From contig NZ_JABWCU010000014.1 in assembly GCF_018491765.1 (NCBI RefSeq), positions 120,412 through 184,411 on the forward strand: 64,000 nucleotides of DNA. Direction: 5' to 3'. Source of the stretch: Novosphingobium profundi (GTDB lineage Bacteria; Pseudomonadota; Alphaproteobacteria; Sphingomonadales; Sphingomonadaceae). This document shows, piece by piece, positions 26,586 through 35,400 of this stretch (position 1 is the stretch's first letter; every line of letters begins with the position of its first letter). The translations under genes were made by a program, and so were the position numbers. The notes under the pieces were generated by a model that did no database searches, was not told the origin of the DNA, and was given only the letters and a program-made list of their open reading frames with translations.

Positions 26586-27878
26586 ATGTTGCCATCGATC
26601 CGTGCTGACGTCCGCAATCTTGCGCTTGGCCTGCTGCTGGCGGGCTCCGCCCTTCACGCCAGCGCGGCGCTGGCCGGTGATCCGGCATCGCAGCCCCCAT
26701 CGTCCTGCCACATCGATGCGCCCGATGCCGCTGCGGCGGGGGAAGGGTGCGCCCGGGCGTGGATGGACCAGAACCTCAGGATGAACGACGTGACGACGGT
26801 CGGCACGCACAACAGCTATAAGCAGGCTATTCCGGCTGCCGACTACGCGCTGTTTGCCAAGGCTGCGCCGGAGGCCGCGCAGGCGCTGGACTATGCGCAC
26901 AAGTCGCTGACCGCGGAACTTGACGCAGGGGCGCGTCAGCTCGAGATCGACGTGCTCTACGATCCGCAGGGTGGACGTTATGTCCATCCGATGCTTGCCA
27001 GCAAGACCGGGACCGCCATGCCCGCCGACTGGATCCGGCTGATGGAACGGCCCGGCTTCAAGGTGCTGCATGTGCCAGACCTCGATTTCCGATCGAGCTG
27101 CGTGACGTTCGTTCGCTGCCTCTCCGAAATCAAGGCCTGGTCCCAGGTGCACCCCGGTCACGCCCCGATCATGATCCTCGTCAACGCCAAGGACGGAAAA
27201 GCCGTTCCCGGCGGCGAGCCGCTGATCCCTTTCGACGAAGCCGCTTTCGACGCCTTCGATGCCGAGATCCGGGCGGTACTGCCTCCCTCGATGCTGGTCA
27301 CGCCCGACGACGTGCAGGGCCACTATCCCACCCTGCGCGAAGCCGTTCTGGCCGGAAACTGGCCGAAACTGGGTGATGCGCGCGGAAAATTCTATTTCGC
27401 GCTGGACGAGCACGAAGAAAAGGTCGCGATCTACCGCGGCAAGCGCAAGTCGCTCGAAGGCCGTGTTGCTTTCGTCAACACCGACGAAAATTCACCCGCA
27501 GCGGCCTATCTCACTCTGAACGATCCGGTGGCTCAGGCGGCACGCATCGCTGCGGACGTCAGGGCCGGTTTCATCGTGCGCACCCGCGCCGACGACAATA
27601 CGTGGCAGGCCCGCTCGAACGACGTCGCCCATCGCGCCGCCGCGCTCGCCAGCGGTGCGCAGGCGGTCTCGACCGATTACCTCTGGGCCGATCCCCGCTT
27701 TGCGGGCGGCTTCTCAGTGCGACTGCCCGGCCACGTCGCGGCGCAATGCAACACCCTGCGCACGGGGGATCGCTGTGCCGGTCTGCCGGTTGACGAAGCG
27801 AGCGCCAGCGACCTGGCGGCGGCCGATGCCGCCCCGATCCTGTGGCCCGCACCGCGCGCGGCGGAGCCGCGGCAATGA
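26586..27878 (+). CDS. Secreted Ca2+-dependent phosphoinositide-specific phospholipase C
   Basis: A 430-residue exported enzyme. The signal peptide is about residues 1-31 (LALGLLLAGSALHASAALAG). The catalytic core opens with TVGTHNSYKQ, holding the first catalytic His. Next is ARQLEIDVLYDP, metal-ligand acidic residues on strand two, then KVLHVPDLDF with the second His. This motif order matches the Streptomyces-type Ca-dependent PI-PLC family, which cleaves phosphatidylinositol and GPI-like lipids to inositol phosphate and diacylglycerol. Its stop overlaps the start of the GH92 gene by four bases (ATGA), so the two enzymes are translationally coupled. Confidence 0.85.
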   Translation: MLPSIRADVRNLALGLLLAGSALHASAALAGDPASQPPSSCHIDAPDAAAAGEGCARAWMDQNLRMNDVTTVGTHNSYKQAIPAADYALFAKAAPEAAQALDYAHKSLTAELDAGARQLEIDVLYDPQGGRYVHPMLASKTGTAMPADWIRLMERPGFKVLHVPDLDFRSSCVTFVRCLSEIKAWSQVHPGHAPIMILVNAKDGKAVPGGEPLIPFDEAAFDAFDAEIRAVLPPSMLVTPDDVQGHYPTLREAVLAGNWPKLGDARGKFYFALDEHEEKVAIYRGKRKSLEGRVAFVNTDENSPAAAYLTLNDPVAQAARIAADVRAGFIVRTRADDNTWQARSNDVAHRAAALASGAQAVSTDYLWADPRFAGGFSVRLPGHVAAQCNTLRTGDRCAGLPVDEASASDLAAADAAPILWPAPRAAEPRQ

Positions 27879-30151
27879 ACCTGCGCGCACGTGCTGCCTT
27901 GCTGGCCATGGCGCTGACCCTCGTCGGTGCGGCCCCTCTCCAACCGGCTCCTGATCAACCAGCCCCATCCGATCCGTTGGATGAAGTCGATCCGCGTATC
28001 GGTACGGATTGGTGGGGTTATGGCTTCGTCGGGGCGACCGTGCCCTTCGCGATGGTCAAACTTGGTCCCGACATGGAGAGCTTCGACGGTGTCGCCTCCA
28101 AATACGGCTATCTGCGTAGTGGGCGTGTTCTGGGCTTCAGCCATACGCACTTGTCCGGTGCGGCGGGCAAGTACGGCAATATCCGCGTGATGCCCGTAAG
28201 CGGCGATCTGGAAACGCTGGAGTCCGCCGCCACCGCCAGCCCGCGTATGCGCGAAACCGTCCGGGCTGGATACTATGCGACAACCCTAACGCGCCCGCAG
28301 GTTCGCGCGGAACTGATCGCGACTGCCCGCGCCGGACTGCACCGCTATACGTTCGAGAGCAATGCGTCGGCCCATGTGACCTTGCGGCTTGACCGCGTGC
28401 TGAACCAGCGCGGCGGAAAGGAAGACCAGCGCTTTCTGGGCGGAGAACTCAAGGCCATTTCCGCACACGAGATCGACGGCCTCGGCCGCTATGCCGGTGG
28501 CTGGAACATGGGCGATGAATACCGGGTCTATTTCGCGCTGATCGCCGATCGCGATGCCGTGTCCGTGCGAACCTGGACCGGCGGCGCCATGGCAGGAGCG
28601 CCACGTGCCAAGGTCGAAGGCGATCATCCGATCGGCGCCAGCCTCGATTACGCGGGCCGGGCGGGTCAGGTGGTGAACGTCAAGGTTGGCATCTCGTTCG
28701 TCTCGGTGGAACAGGCTAGGCGCAATGCCGGTGCATCGGGTTCCTTCGACACCGTTCGTGCAGCCGCCGAAGACGCATGGCGTGCAGCGCTGGCACCGGT
28801 TGAGGTGAAGGGCGGCACGGCGGCCGAGCGACGCCAGTTCTACACCGCGCTCTATCACACGATGCTGATGCCCTCGGACCACACGGGCGAGAACCCGAAA
28901 TGGCGATCGAGCGGGCCGCATTACGATGATTACTACACCCTCTGGGACACGTTCCGCACCAGCGGCCCGCTGCTGACCTTGATCGCCCCGACCCGCCAAC
29001 GCGACCTCGTGCGCTCGCTGGTCGACATCTACCGGCACGAGGGCAGGCTGCCGGATGGGCGCAGCGGCGAAAGCACGGGCCGCACACAAGGCGGCAGCAA
29101 CGCCGAAGTCATGATCGCCGATGCCTATGTGAAGGGCCTTGGTCTCGCTGGGCCGGACCGTATCGACTACAAGACGGCGCTGGAAGGCATGGTCAAGGAC
29201 GCCACGATTCCGCCTCCGCCGGGCATGGAGGAGAAGGTGGGGCGCGGCGGTCTTCAGGACTATCTCGCCAAGGGCTATATCAGTTCCGACTATCCCCGCG
29301 CCGGTTCGCGCACGGTGGAATATGCCTATGACGATTTCGCAAGGGCCACCCTCGCCTGCGCCTTGGGCGAGGCCGGGATCGGCCGCGCTGCGCTCGCCCA
29401 GTCGGGAAATTGGGCGAACTTGTGGGACCCGAACCTGAAGCAGGAGGGCATATCCGGTTTCCTGCGCCCGCGCAGGCCCGATGGCTCCTGGGCCGAACCC
29501 TATCTGGTCAAGCGCGGCACCTGGCCGGACTTTCTCTATGAAGGCGACATCTGGACATATTCGTTATACGCCCCTCAGGACGTGCCTGGCCTGATTGCCA
29601 AGGCGGGTGGCCGCGAAGCCTTCATCGCGCGTCTCAACACCCTGTTCGACCATCTGCACTTCGACATGACGAACGAGCCCGGCTTCCTGATCCCGATGCT
29701 CTACCACTGGGCGGGCAGACCCGATCTGTCGGTCCAGCACCTGATCGACTACCGCGAGAAGGGCTTCTTCGACGGGCGCGGCGGCCTGCCTGCAAATGAC
29801 GATTCAGGCGCAATGTCCAGTTGGCTCGCGTTCCAGATGCTGGGGTTTTACCCCGTGGCCGGGCAGGATCTCTATCTGATCGGTTCGCCCGTATTCACAC
29901 GGAGCCGCATCGACCTGGGTAACGGCCACGCCCTGACCATCGTTGCCGAGGGCCTCGATCCCGATGGCACCACGCCTTACGTGGGCGCCGCGCAGCTTGA
30001 TGGGCGCCCATTGGACCGTGCGTGGTTGCGGCACGCGGAAATCGCCAAAGGGGCAACGCTGACGTTGCAGATGAGTGCGCAACCCACACTCTGGGGCAGA
30101 TCAGATCCGCCCCCCGCCGGCAAGCCATGCAGCCCGGCGGAAGCACCATAG
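27875..30151 (+). CDS. GH92 alpha-1,2-mannosidase
   Basis: A 758-residue exported glycosidase (signal peptide residues 1-20). GH92 signatures run through it: VDPRIGTDWWGYGFVGATVP, with a ligand-contacting loop; GFSHTHLSGAA; YTLWDTFRTSGPLLTL; EGDIWTYSLYAPQDV; the substrate-binding/catalytic NDDSGAMSSWLAFQMLGFYP; and IGSPVF. GH92 enzymes are Ca-dependent inverting exo-alpha-mannosidases that trim mannans and N-glycans. The length is normal for the family. The start at 27875 is set by the ATGA overlap with the PI-PLC gene. With the receptor and PI-PLC it forms a compact glycolipid-degrading set. Confidence 0.9.
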   Translation: MNLRARAALLAMALTLVGAAPLQPAPDQPAPSDPLDEVDPRIGTDWWGYGFVGATVPFAMVKLGPDMESFDGVASKYGYLRSGRVLGFSHTHLSGAAGKYGNIRVMPVSGDLETLESAATASPRMRETVRAGYYATTLTRPQVRAELIATARAGLHRYTFESNASAHVTLRLDRVLNQRGGKEDQRFLGGELKAISAHEIDGLGRYAGGWNMGDEYRVYFALIADRDAVSVRTWTGGAMAGAPRAKVEGDHPIGASLDYAGRAGQVVNVKVGISFVSVEQARRNAGASGSFDTVRAAAEDAWRAALAPVEVKGGTAAERRQFYTALYHTMLMPSDHTGENPKWRSSGPHYDDYYTLWDTFRTSGPLLTLIAPTRQRDLVRSLVDIYRHEGRLPDGRSGESTGRTQGGSNAEVMIADAYVKGLGLAGPDRIDYKTALEGMVKDATIPPPPGMEEKVGRGGLQDYLAKGYISSDYPRAGSRTVEYAYDDFARATLACALGEAGIGRAALAQSGNWANLWDPNLKQEGISGFLRPRRPDGSWAEPYLVKRGTWPDFLYEGDIWTYSLYAPQDVPGLIAKAGGREAFIARLNTLFDHLHFDMTNEPGFLIPMLYHWAGRPDLSVQHLIDYREKGFFDGRGGLPANDDSGAMSSWLAFQMLGFYPVAGQDLYLIGSPVFTRSRIDLGNGHALTIVAEGLDPDGTTPYVGAAQLDGRPLDRAWLRHAEIAKGATLTLQMSAQPTLWGRSDPPPAGKPCSPAEAP

Positions 30152-30356
30152 GCGAAAGGAACCTTAGATCATTGGCAGGCCGCGATGTGTTTCGGGTTCC
30201 GCAAGGCGCTGTCAATTGTCGCCGTCCGGTTCACGGTTTTTGCGGCCCCGAAAGCTGCCATTCGCACGCGCGCGATTGTCGGGATCGGAGTTGGACGAGC
30301 CGTTCACAAGGATCGCAGTGTCCCGCCGAAACCAAGCTTTGCGCGAGCGATTCCCT

Positions 30357-31400
30357 CTAATTTCGAACGGCGAGAGAGGCGGTTGCCGACTGCCCCGAGC
30401 TCGATGTTGCTTGGACAAGCGAACCTGAAGTGGGCGCGGAAGGGTTCGACCCCGGTTGAGCTCCGCGGAAATCCCATGCGCCGGTCGCGTCGGGAAACGC
30501 GTGGCCCAATGTGGCGCCATTGATGCTGAGGGTGACCACGTTCGATCCGCCTGCGAACGATATGGGGGCAACGGTGCCGCCTATGCGAAATTCGTTCTTC
30601 GAAAGGCGAAACTCCGCCGTGGATACGCGAAGATCGGGCGCCGTCGCTACGGGGCTGTTCGGGACCGTTCCAAAGCGGCGGCCCTGCACCGTAAACAGGT
30701 CGGATCGGACGAGATCGGCTCCGACGGCATGCGCGCTACCCTGCCCGATACCGGAGCCCGCGATCTCCACATGATTGCGGAACGGGCCGCCGGTGACCTG
30801 TCGCTCGCTCGCACCATCCCCTATGTAGCCGGCTGGCATGCCGGCGGCCCAAGTCAGGAAGGGAGCAATTTCTCCCGTGACGAGGACCCGCTGCATATTC
30901 CCTTCGGCAACCCCGAGGTCGCACGTCTCGAAGATCCGCCCGCGGTCGTCCGATTCGAACTCGTCGGTCTCGCCGTACGGGTGACGAATGACGAATTTCG
31001 TTCGCGGCCTTAGGTCGTCGATCCGAACGCGCAGGCGGGCGAACACGACACCGAGGTGGGGCTTTGGCGCCATCGCCATCGTGGAGGCATAATCTGGCAA
31101 GCCGTTGCCTTGGAATGCCGCCTCGAGAGCCATGATGACTCGCGCGCGGCCCACGACGCCATTGCCCCCGACTTCCAGCCGCGCCTCGGCCATGTAATAG
31201 AACACTTCCTCCGGGAAATTCGTCGGATAGGTCACTGACCCCGTCGGATTGGGAATTTCGCCGATCGCCGGAGCCAGCGGATCGGGGGCGGTGACCGGTG
31301 CCAAACGCACGCCGTTTCCGTCCTGGAACCAAGCCGGAAAGCCGGAGGCCGGGTCAATCGGACCGGCGGACGCGAGGCGATGGGGATTCCTGACTGCCAT
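30357..31400 (-). CDS. Conserved-looking hypothetical protein, divergent from the copper-oxidase genes
   Basis: A 347-residue protein with no signal peptide and no family I recognise. It has regular composition and good codon use. The central part (TKFVIRHPYGETDEFESDD, RVLVTGEIAPFLTWAAG, PAGYIGDG) looks like beta-strand-rich folding. The last 110 residues (KNEFRIGGTVAPISFAGGS...VVTLSINGATLGHAFPD) look like a small Ig-like domain with a Ser-rich tail. The start is the ATG at 31400 with GGAGG five bases upstream. It is divergent from the 31826 gene across a region with palindromes, so both may answer to the same regulator. Confidence 0.75.
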   Translation of the reverse strand: MAVRNPHRLASAGPIDPASGFPAWFQDGNGVRLAPVTAPDPLAPAIGEIPNPTGSVTYPTNFPEEVFYYMAEARLEVGGNGVVGRARVIMALEAAFQGNGLPDYASTMAMAPKPHLGVVFARLRVRIDDLRPRTKFVIRHPYGETDEFESDDRGRIFETCDLGVAEGNMQRVLVTGEIAPFLTWAAGMPAGYIGDGASERQVTGGPFRNHVEIAGSGIGQGSAHAVGADLVRSDLFTVQGRRFGTVPNSPVATAPDLRVSTAEFRLSKNEFRIGGTVAPISFAGGSNVVTLSINGATLGHAFPDATGAWDFRGAQPGSNPSAPTSGSLVQATSSSGQSATASLAVRN

Positions 31401-31688
31401 TTGCACCTCCGCAGCTTTGCGATCCGTGCTGACCGATTTGTTCAGCGTGGCCGACAGCGGGCGCTGCCGGGTTATGGTTCGGTCCGGTTCCTCGACATTT
31501 CTTCATAAGGATGACCAAAATGCCCACCTTCTGCAAGAACAAATGTCACAAGTTTTTATAATTATCTCAGGTTCATGCTATCGAATGCAGATGGAATGTA
31601 AATTACACAATTTGTCTAGCCTAATTATCTAATGAATTAGTACGAGTGGATGGTTCTGATCGCGCTTGATTCGGCGGCAATTGGAAAA

Positions 31689-31717
31689 TTGACAGGTCCT
31701 GTCGATTGACAGGTCAA
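31689..31717. promoter_or_regulatory. Nested palindromes and direct repeat in the divergent promoter region
   Basis: TTGACAGGTC occurs twice, 17 bases apart (31689-31698 and 31706-31715). GACAGGTCCTGTC (31691-31703) is a perfect palindrome with a one-base centre, and TTGACAGGTCAA (31706-31717) is a dyad TTGAC-AG-GTCAA. The elements lie in an AT-rich 425-base gap between two divergent genes, about 110 bases before the plus-strand start. They are likely an operator for the oxidase cluster. Nothing else was recognised in 31401-31825. Confidence 0.55.
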
Positions 31718-31825
31718 ACGACTTGTGCAACCAAGCGAACTATAGATTCGATTGCATTGCATAACCAAAACAATCCGAAAAATTCGACGGGCCGCAGCGG
31801 AACCACTTCAAATGGGGGAAGCACA

Positions 31826-32458
31826 ATGCCGCTCGTATCCGGATCGAACTCCTTCGAAAGCGCCAAGCTGCCCAAGGGCTTCAAGTCTCGCGGTCTCGTC
31901 AAGACACGGACATCGATCAAATCGCCCGACGGGCATATGGTCTCGCCGATCGCGGGAAATCGCTTTGCCTGCATCGACGATCCGGAAGCGGTGGATGCGC
32001 GCCGGATGCGGCTCAACCCCCAAGCCGCCGAAAACCTGGTGGGGATTGTGGTCCGCCCGCAGTCGGGCGTGCCGACGATCGCGGCTGACGGCGCAAGCCT
32101 GATCTGCGAGGGCGTCGAGCTCAAGAAGGGCAAGCGGCTCGTCTTTGCCTTCAATTTCATGACTTGGGGTGACATGCCCTGGAACGACTTCGCGACATTC
32201 GAGGCGCTGCCCACCAATCCAGGATCCTACGGCCTGCAACGTCATGTCCTGTGCGATCTGGCGGATCTCGCCACGGCGGGGAGGCGCGCGTCCGACTGGC
32301 GGCTGGTGACGTGGACTCTGGCAGACGACTTTACCGGTACTCTCACCTGGACGGTGGCGAACGGGCAGGAGATCACCGACTGGACGCTGCTTGACCCCGC
32401 GGCAGAGGCTTTCTCGAACCCGCCGGCGCTGCTCATCGATGACATCAGGGTGTTCTGA
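31826..32458 (+). CDS. Hypothetical protein upstream of the giant copper oxidase
   Basis: A 210-residue protein of unknown family. There is no signal peptide, helix-turn-helix or metal motif by eye. It has an even beta-strand-like pattern with Trp-rich segments (FNFMTWGDMPWNDFATFEAL, DWRLVTWTLADDFTGTLTW). The ATG at 31826 follows GGGGGAA; an upstream frame to 31706 passes through the operator region. It lies 22 bases before the oxidase gene and is probably in the same transcript, so a role with the oxidase is likely but undefined. Confidence 0.7.
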   Translation: MPLVSGSNSFESAKLPKGFKSRGLVKTRTSIKSPDGHMVSPIAGNRFACIDDPEAVDARRMRLNPQAAENLVGIVVRPQSGVPTIAADGASLICEGVELKKGKRLVFAFNFMTWGDMPWNDFATFEALPTNPGSYGLQRHVLCDLADLATAGRRASDWRLVTWTLADDFTGTLTWTVANGQEITDWTLLDPAAEAFSNPPALLIDDIRVF

Positions 32459-32480
32459 CAAGACCGACAGGGGAAACGGC

Positions 32481-35400
32481 ATGCCGATCTGCGATCCGAT
32501 CGACCTCCGGGTTCTGCGCAAGGTTGCGCTGGCTTTGTTCCTGGCTTGCCTTTCGGCCTGCGCGGCCGGGCCCCAGGAGATCACCAGCACCCGGCCCATG
32601 ATCGAGGATTCTCGACCTTCGGGGCGGACGGTGGTCGCCGACGTCGTGGCGATAAACCAGCCGCTGGTTTACAACAGGTTCGGCTCCACCAACCCGTGGG
32701 GCATGATCTATGCGCTGCGCCGTGACGCCCAGCTCGACGACGATGGCCGGATGGTGCTCAAGTCCGATCACCGCCCGCGACCGCTGGTCTTGCGCGTCGC
32801 GGCTGGCGACGTACTCGAGATCAATTTCCAGAACATGCTCAGGCCGCTCGTCCCGCAAGACGAACGGGAGGACGACCTCATCAGTGGACCGCGAGCTGTC
32901 GATCCAGCGCCCGAGCCCGACGACGGGATCACGGTGCCCGATCCGCCCAACGATCCCCGTACGCGCCGAGCCGGCATTGCTATCGTCGGTCTCGAGGCCG
33001 TCGACGGCAACGACCCGCTGGCGACCGGCCTGATCGGCATCGAGCCGGGCGCGCGGCAGACGTATCGCTTCAAGACATCGCGTCCCGGTGCCTATTTCTT
33101 TTCCAGCCTTGCCGCCGTCGCCGGCGGTGAGGGCAATGGCGGATCGCTGACCCACGGCCTTTTCGGGATGGTCATCGTCGAGCCGCGCGGGGCGAAGTTC
33201 TATCGCAGCCAGGTCGACGAGACGGCACTCGCGTGCGCGCGCGGCACTCGCACCGCGTGTGCCGCCAATGCGGGGGTGCCCGGCTACGTCAATTATGAGG
33301 CTATCGATCCCTCCGACGGCAGCCCGGTGCTCAACATGCTGGCCGATCGCGGGGCCAACCGCGCCGAGATCGTGCACGGCGACCTGACGGCCATCGTGGT
33401 CGATCCGGAAGCGGCGGCGCATGTAGGCCAGCCGGCCACCGACGGATCCCGCTCTGGCAGCAGCGCCTGGCGCGAGTTCGCCATCATGTTCCATGACGAG
33501 CTCAAGACCGTCCATGCGCCGGAGTTCGCGATCCTCAATGAACCGAAGACGGACGATCCGATCGCCCTTGCCCGCAACAAGCAGCTTGCCGGTATACGCG
33601 ACGGGTTCGCAATCAATTATGGTGCCAGCGGTGCGGGCACGATTGTGCTCGCCAATCGCATGGGCAAAGGCCCGGCGAAGAATTGCGTGGACTGCGCCTA
33701 CGAGGAGTTTTTCCTGCAGAGCTGGGCAAACGGCGATCCGGCACTCTTGCCGAATTATCGTGACGATCCGAGCAATGTCTATCACAGCTATCTTGGCGAC
33801 CGGGTGAAGTTTTACAACGTCCATGCCGGCCCGAAAGAAACGCACGTCTTCCACCTTCACGCGCACCAGTGGTTGTCGCAAAGCGCGGGGAGCCGGGGCA
33901 ACTACCTCGACAGTCAGACGATCGGACCGTTCCAGGCATTTTCGTACGAGATCTATTACGGGGGCACCGGCAACCGGAACCTGACGCCTGGGGACTCGAT
34001 CTTCCATTGCCACCTCTACCCGCACTTCGCGCAAGGAATGTGGGGGCTATGGCGCGTCCACGAAACGCTCGAGGATGGCACCCGGGCTTTGCCCGACGGC
34101 GGCGGCATGGACGGCATGTGGGAGGGGCTGGGCACCGATCCCGAGACCGGACTGACGAGTGGAGGAACGCCCATTCCCGGGCTCGTGCCGCTGCCCGGAC
34201 AGGCGCTTCCGCCCGAACCGACTTACCTCGCCACCGCGGGGGACGACGCGATGCCCGGGTATCCTTTCTATATCGCGGGCAAGCGTGGATACCGCGCACC
34301 GCAGGCGCCCATGGACATTTCCGAGGACGGCGGGCTGCCGCGCCACATCACCGAGCTGCCCGATGGCATCACGATCGCCCAAGCGCGCGAGGTTCAGCCG
34401 ATCGAACACGCGCTTGACCAGGCGGACCTGACTTTCGCGATGGAAGCGGTCAAACTTGCCATCCTGCCGCAAGATGGAACCCGGCTCGAAAAGGCGGCGA
34501 TGAAGTTCCATGCCCATTCCGGGGGGCGCATCACGCGGCCCATGTCCGACAATCTTGGCCTGACGGCACCGGGAGGGTTCCTCGTGAACGGCTTACCCTC
34601 GGCACCGGGAGCGCCCTTCGCGAATCCCTGTCCGGAAGAGCCTGGCCAGGCCGATCACTGGGTCAACGGCCTGCCGTCTAGGATGACCGGGACACGCGAG
34701 TACAAGGTCTCTGCGATCGAGCTCGATCTGGTCGTCAATCAATACGGCTGGCACGACCCGCAGGCCCGCATCAACGTGCTCGACAACCACGTCTCCGAAT
34801 ATGAAGGTGAGAAACGCGCGGCCGATCCCTTCTTCTTCCGCGCGCGCTCTGGCGAATGCGTGGTATTCCATCACACTAACCGCACCTCGGGCCACACCGA
34901 GAAGGACGCGTTTCAGGTCAAGACGCCGGTCGATACCATCGGTCAGCATATTCACCTGGTAAAGTTCGACGTTACCGCATCGGACGGTTCGGCCAACGGC
35001 TTCAATTATGAAGACGGCACGCTCGCCCGCGACCATATCGGCGAGCTCCTCAAGGCGGCCAACAGCGCGCATGGCGCGGTCGATTGGAGTGCTTCGGGCC
35101 AGACGCCGCGCACGCTGGCATTGAAAAACGATGCGGCCGGAAATCCTGTCTACCAGACGACCACCCAGCGCTGGTGGGCCGATCCGCTGCTCGACGAGGC
35201 ACAGCGCGACCGTACCATCTCGACGGTCTTCACCCACGACCATTTTGGTCCCTCGACCATCCAGCAGCACGGGTTCTATTCAGCGCTGCTGATCGAGCCC
35301 AAGGGGTCCACGTGGCTCAAGCCGGACGGCACCCGGCTCGAGGAGTCGGAGAACGGGCCCGCAGTGGGTACCCAGGCCATAATTCAGACCCCGCCTCAGG

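Noticed and set aside
24553..26700. 715-codon open frame antisense to the TonB receptor
   Set aside because: High GC leaves the opposite strand free of stops. The composition (Val/Ala/Arg-rich, no domain) and lack of a ribosome-binding site mark it as a shadow.
32445..34034. 529-codon minus-strand open frame over the copper oxidase gene
   Set aside because: It is antisense to the His-rich copper motifs, and I see no domain in it.
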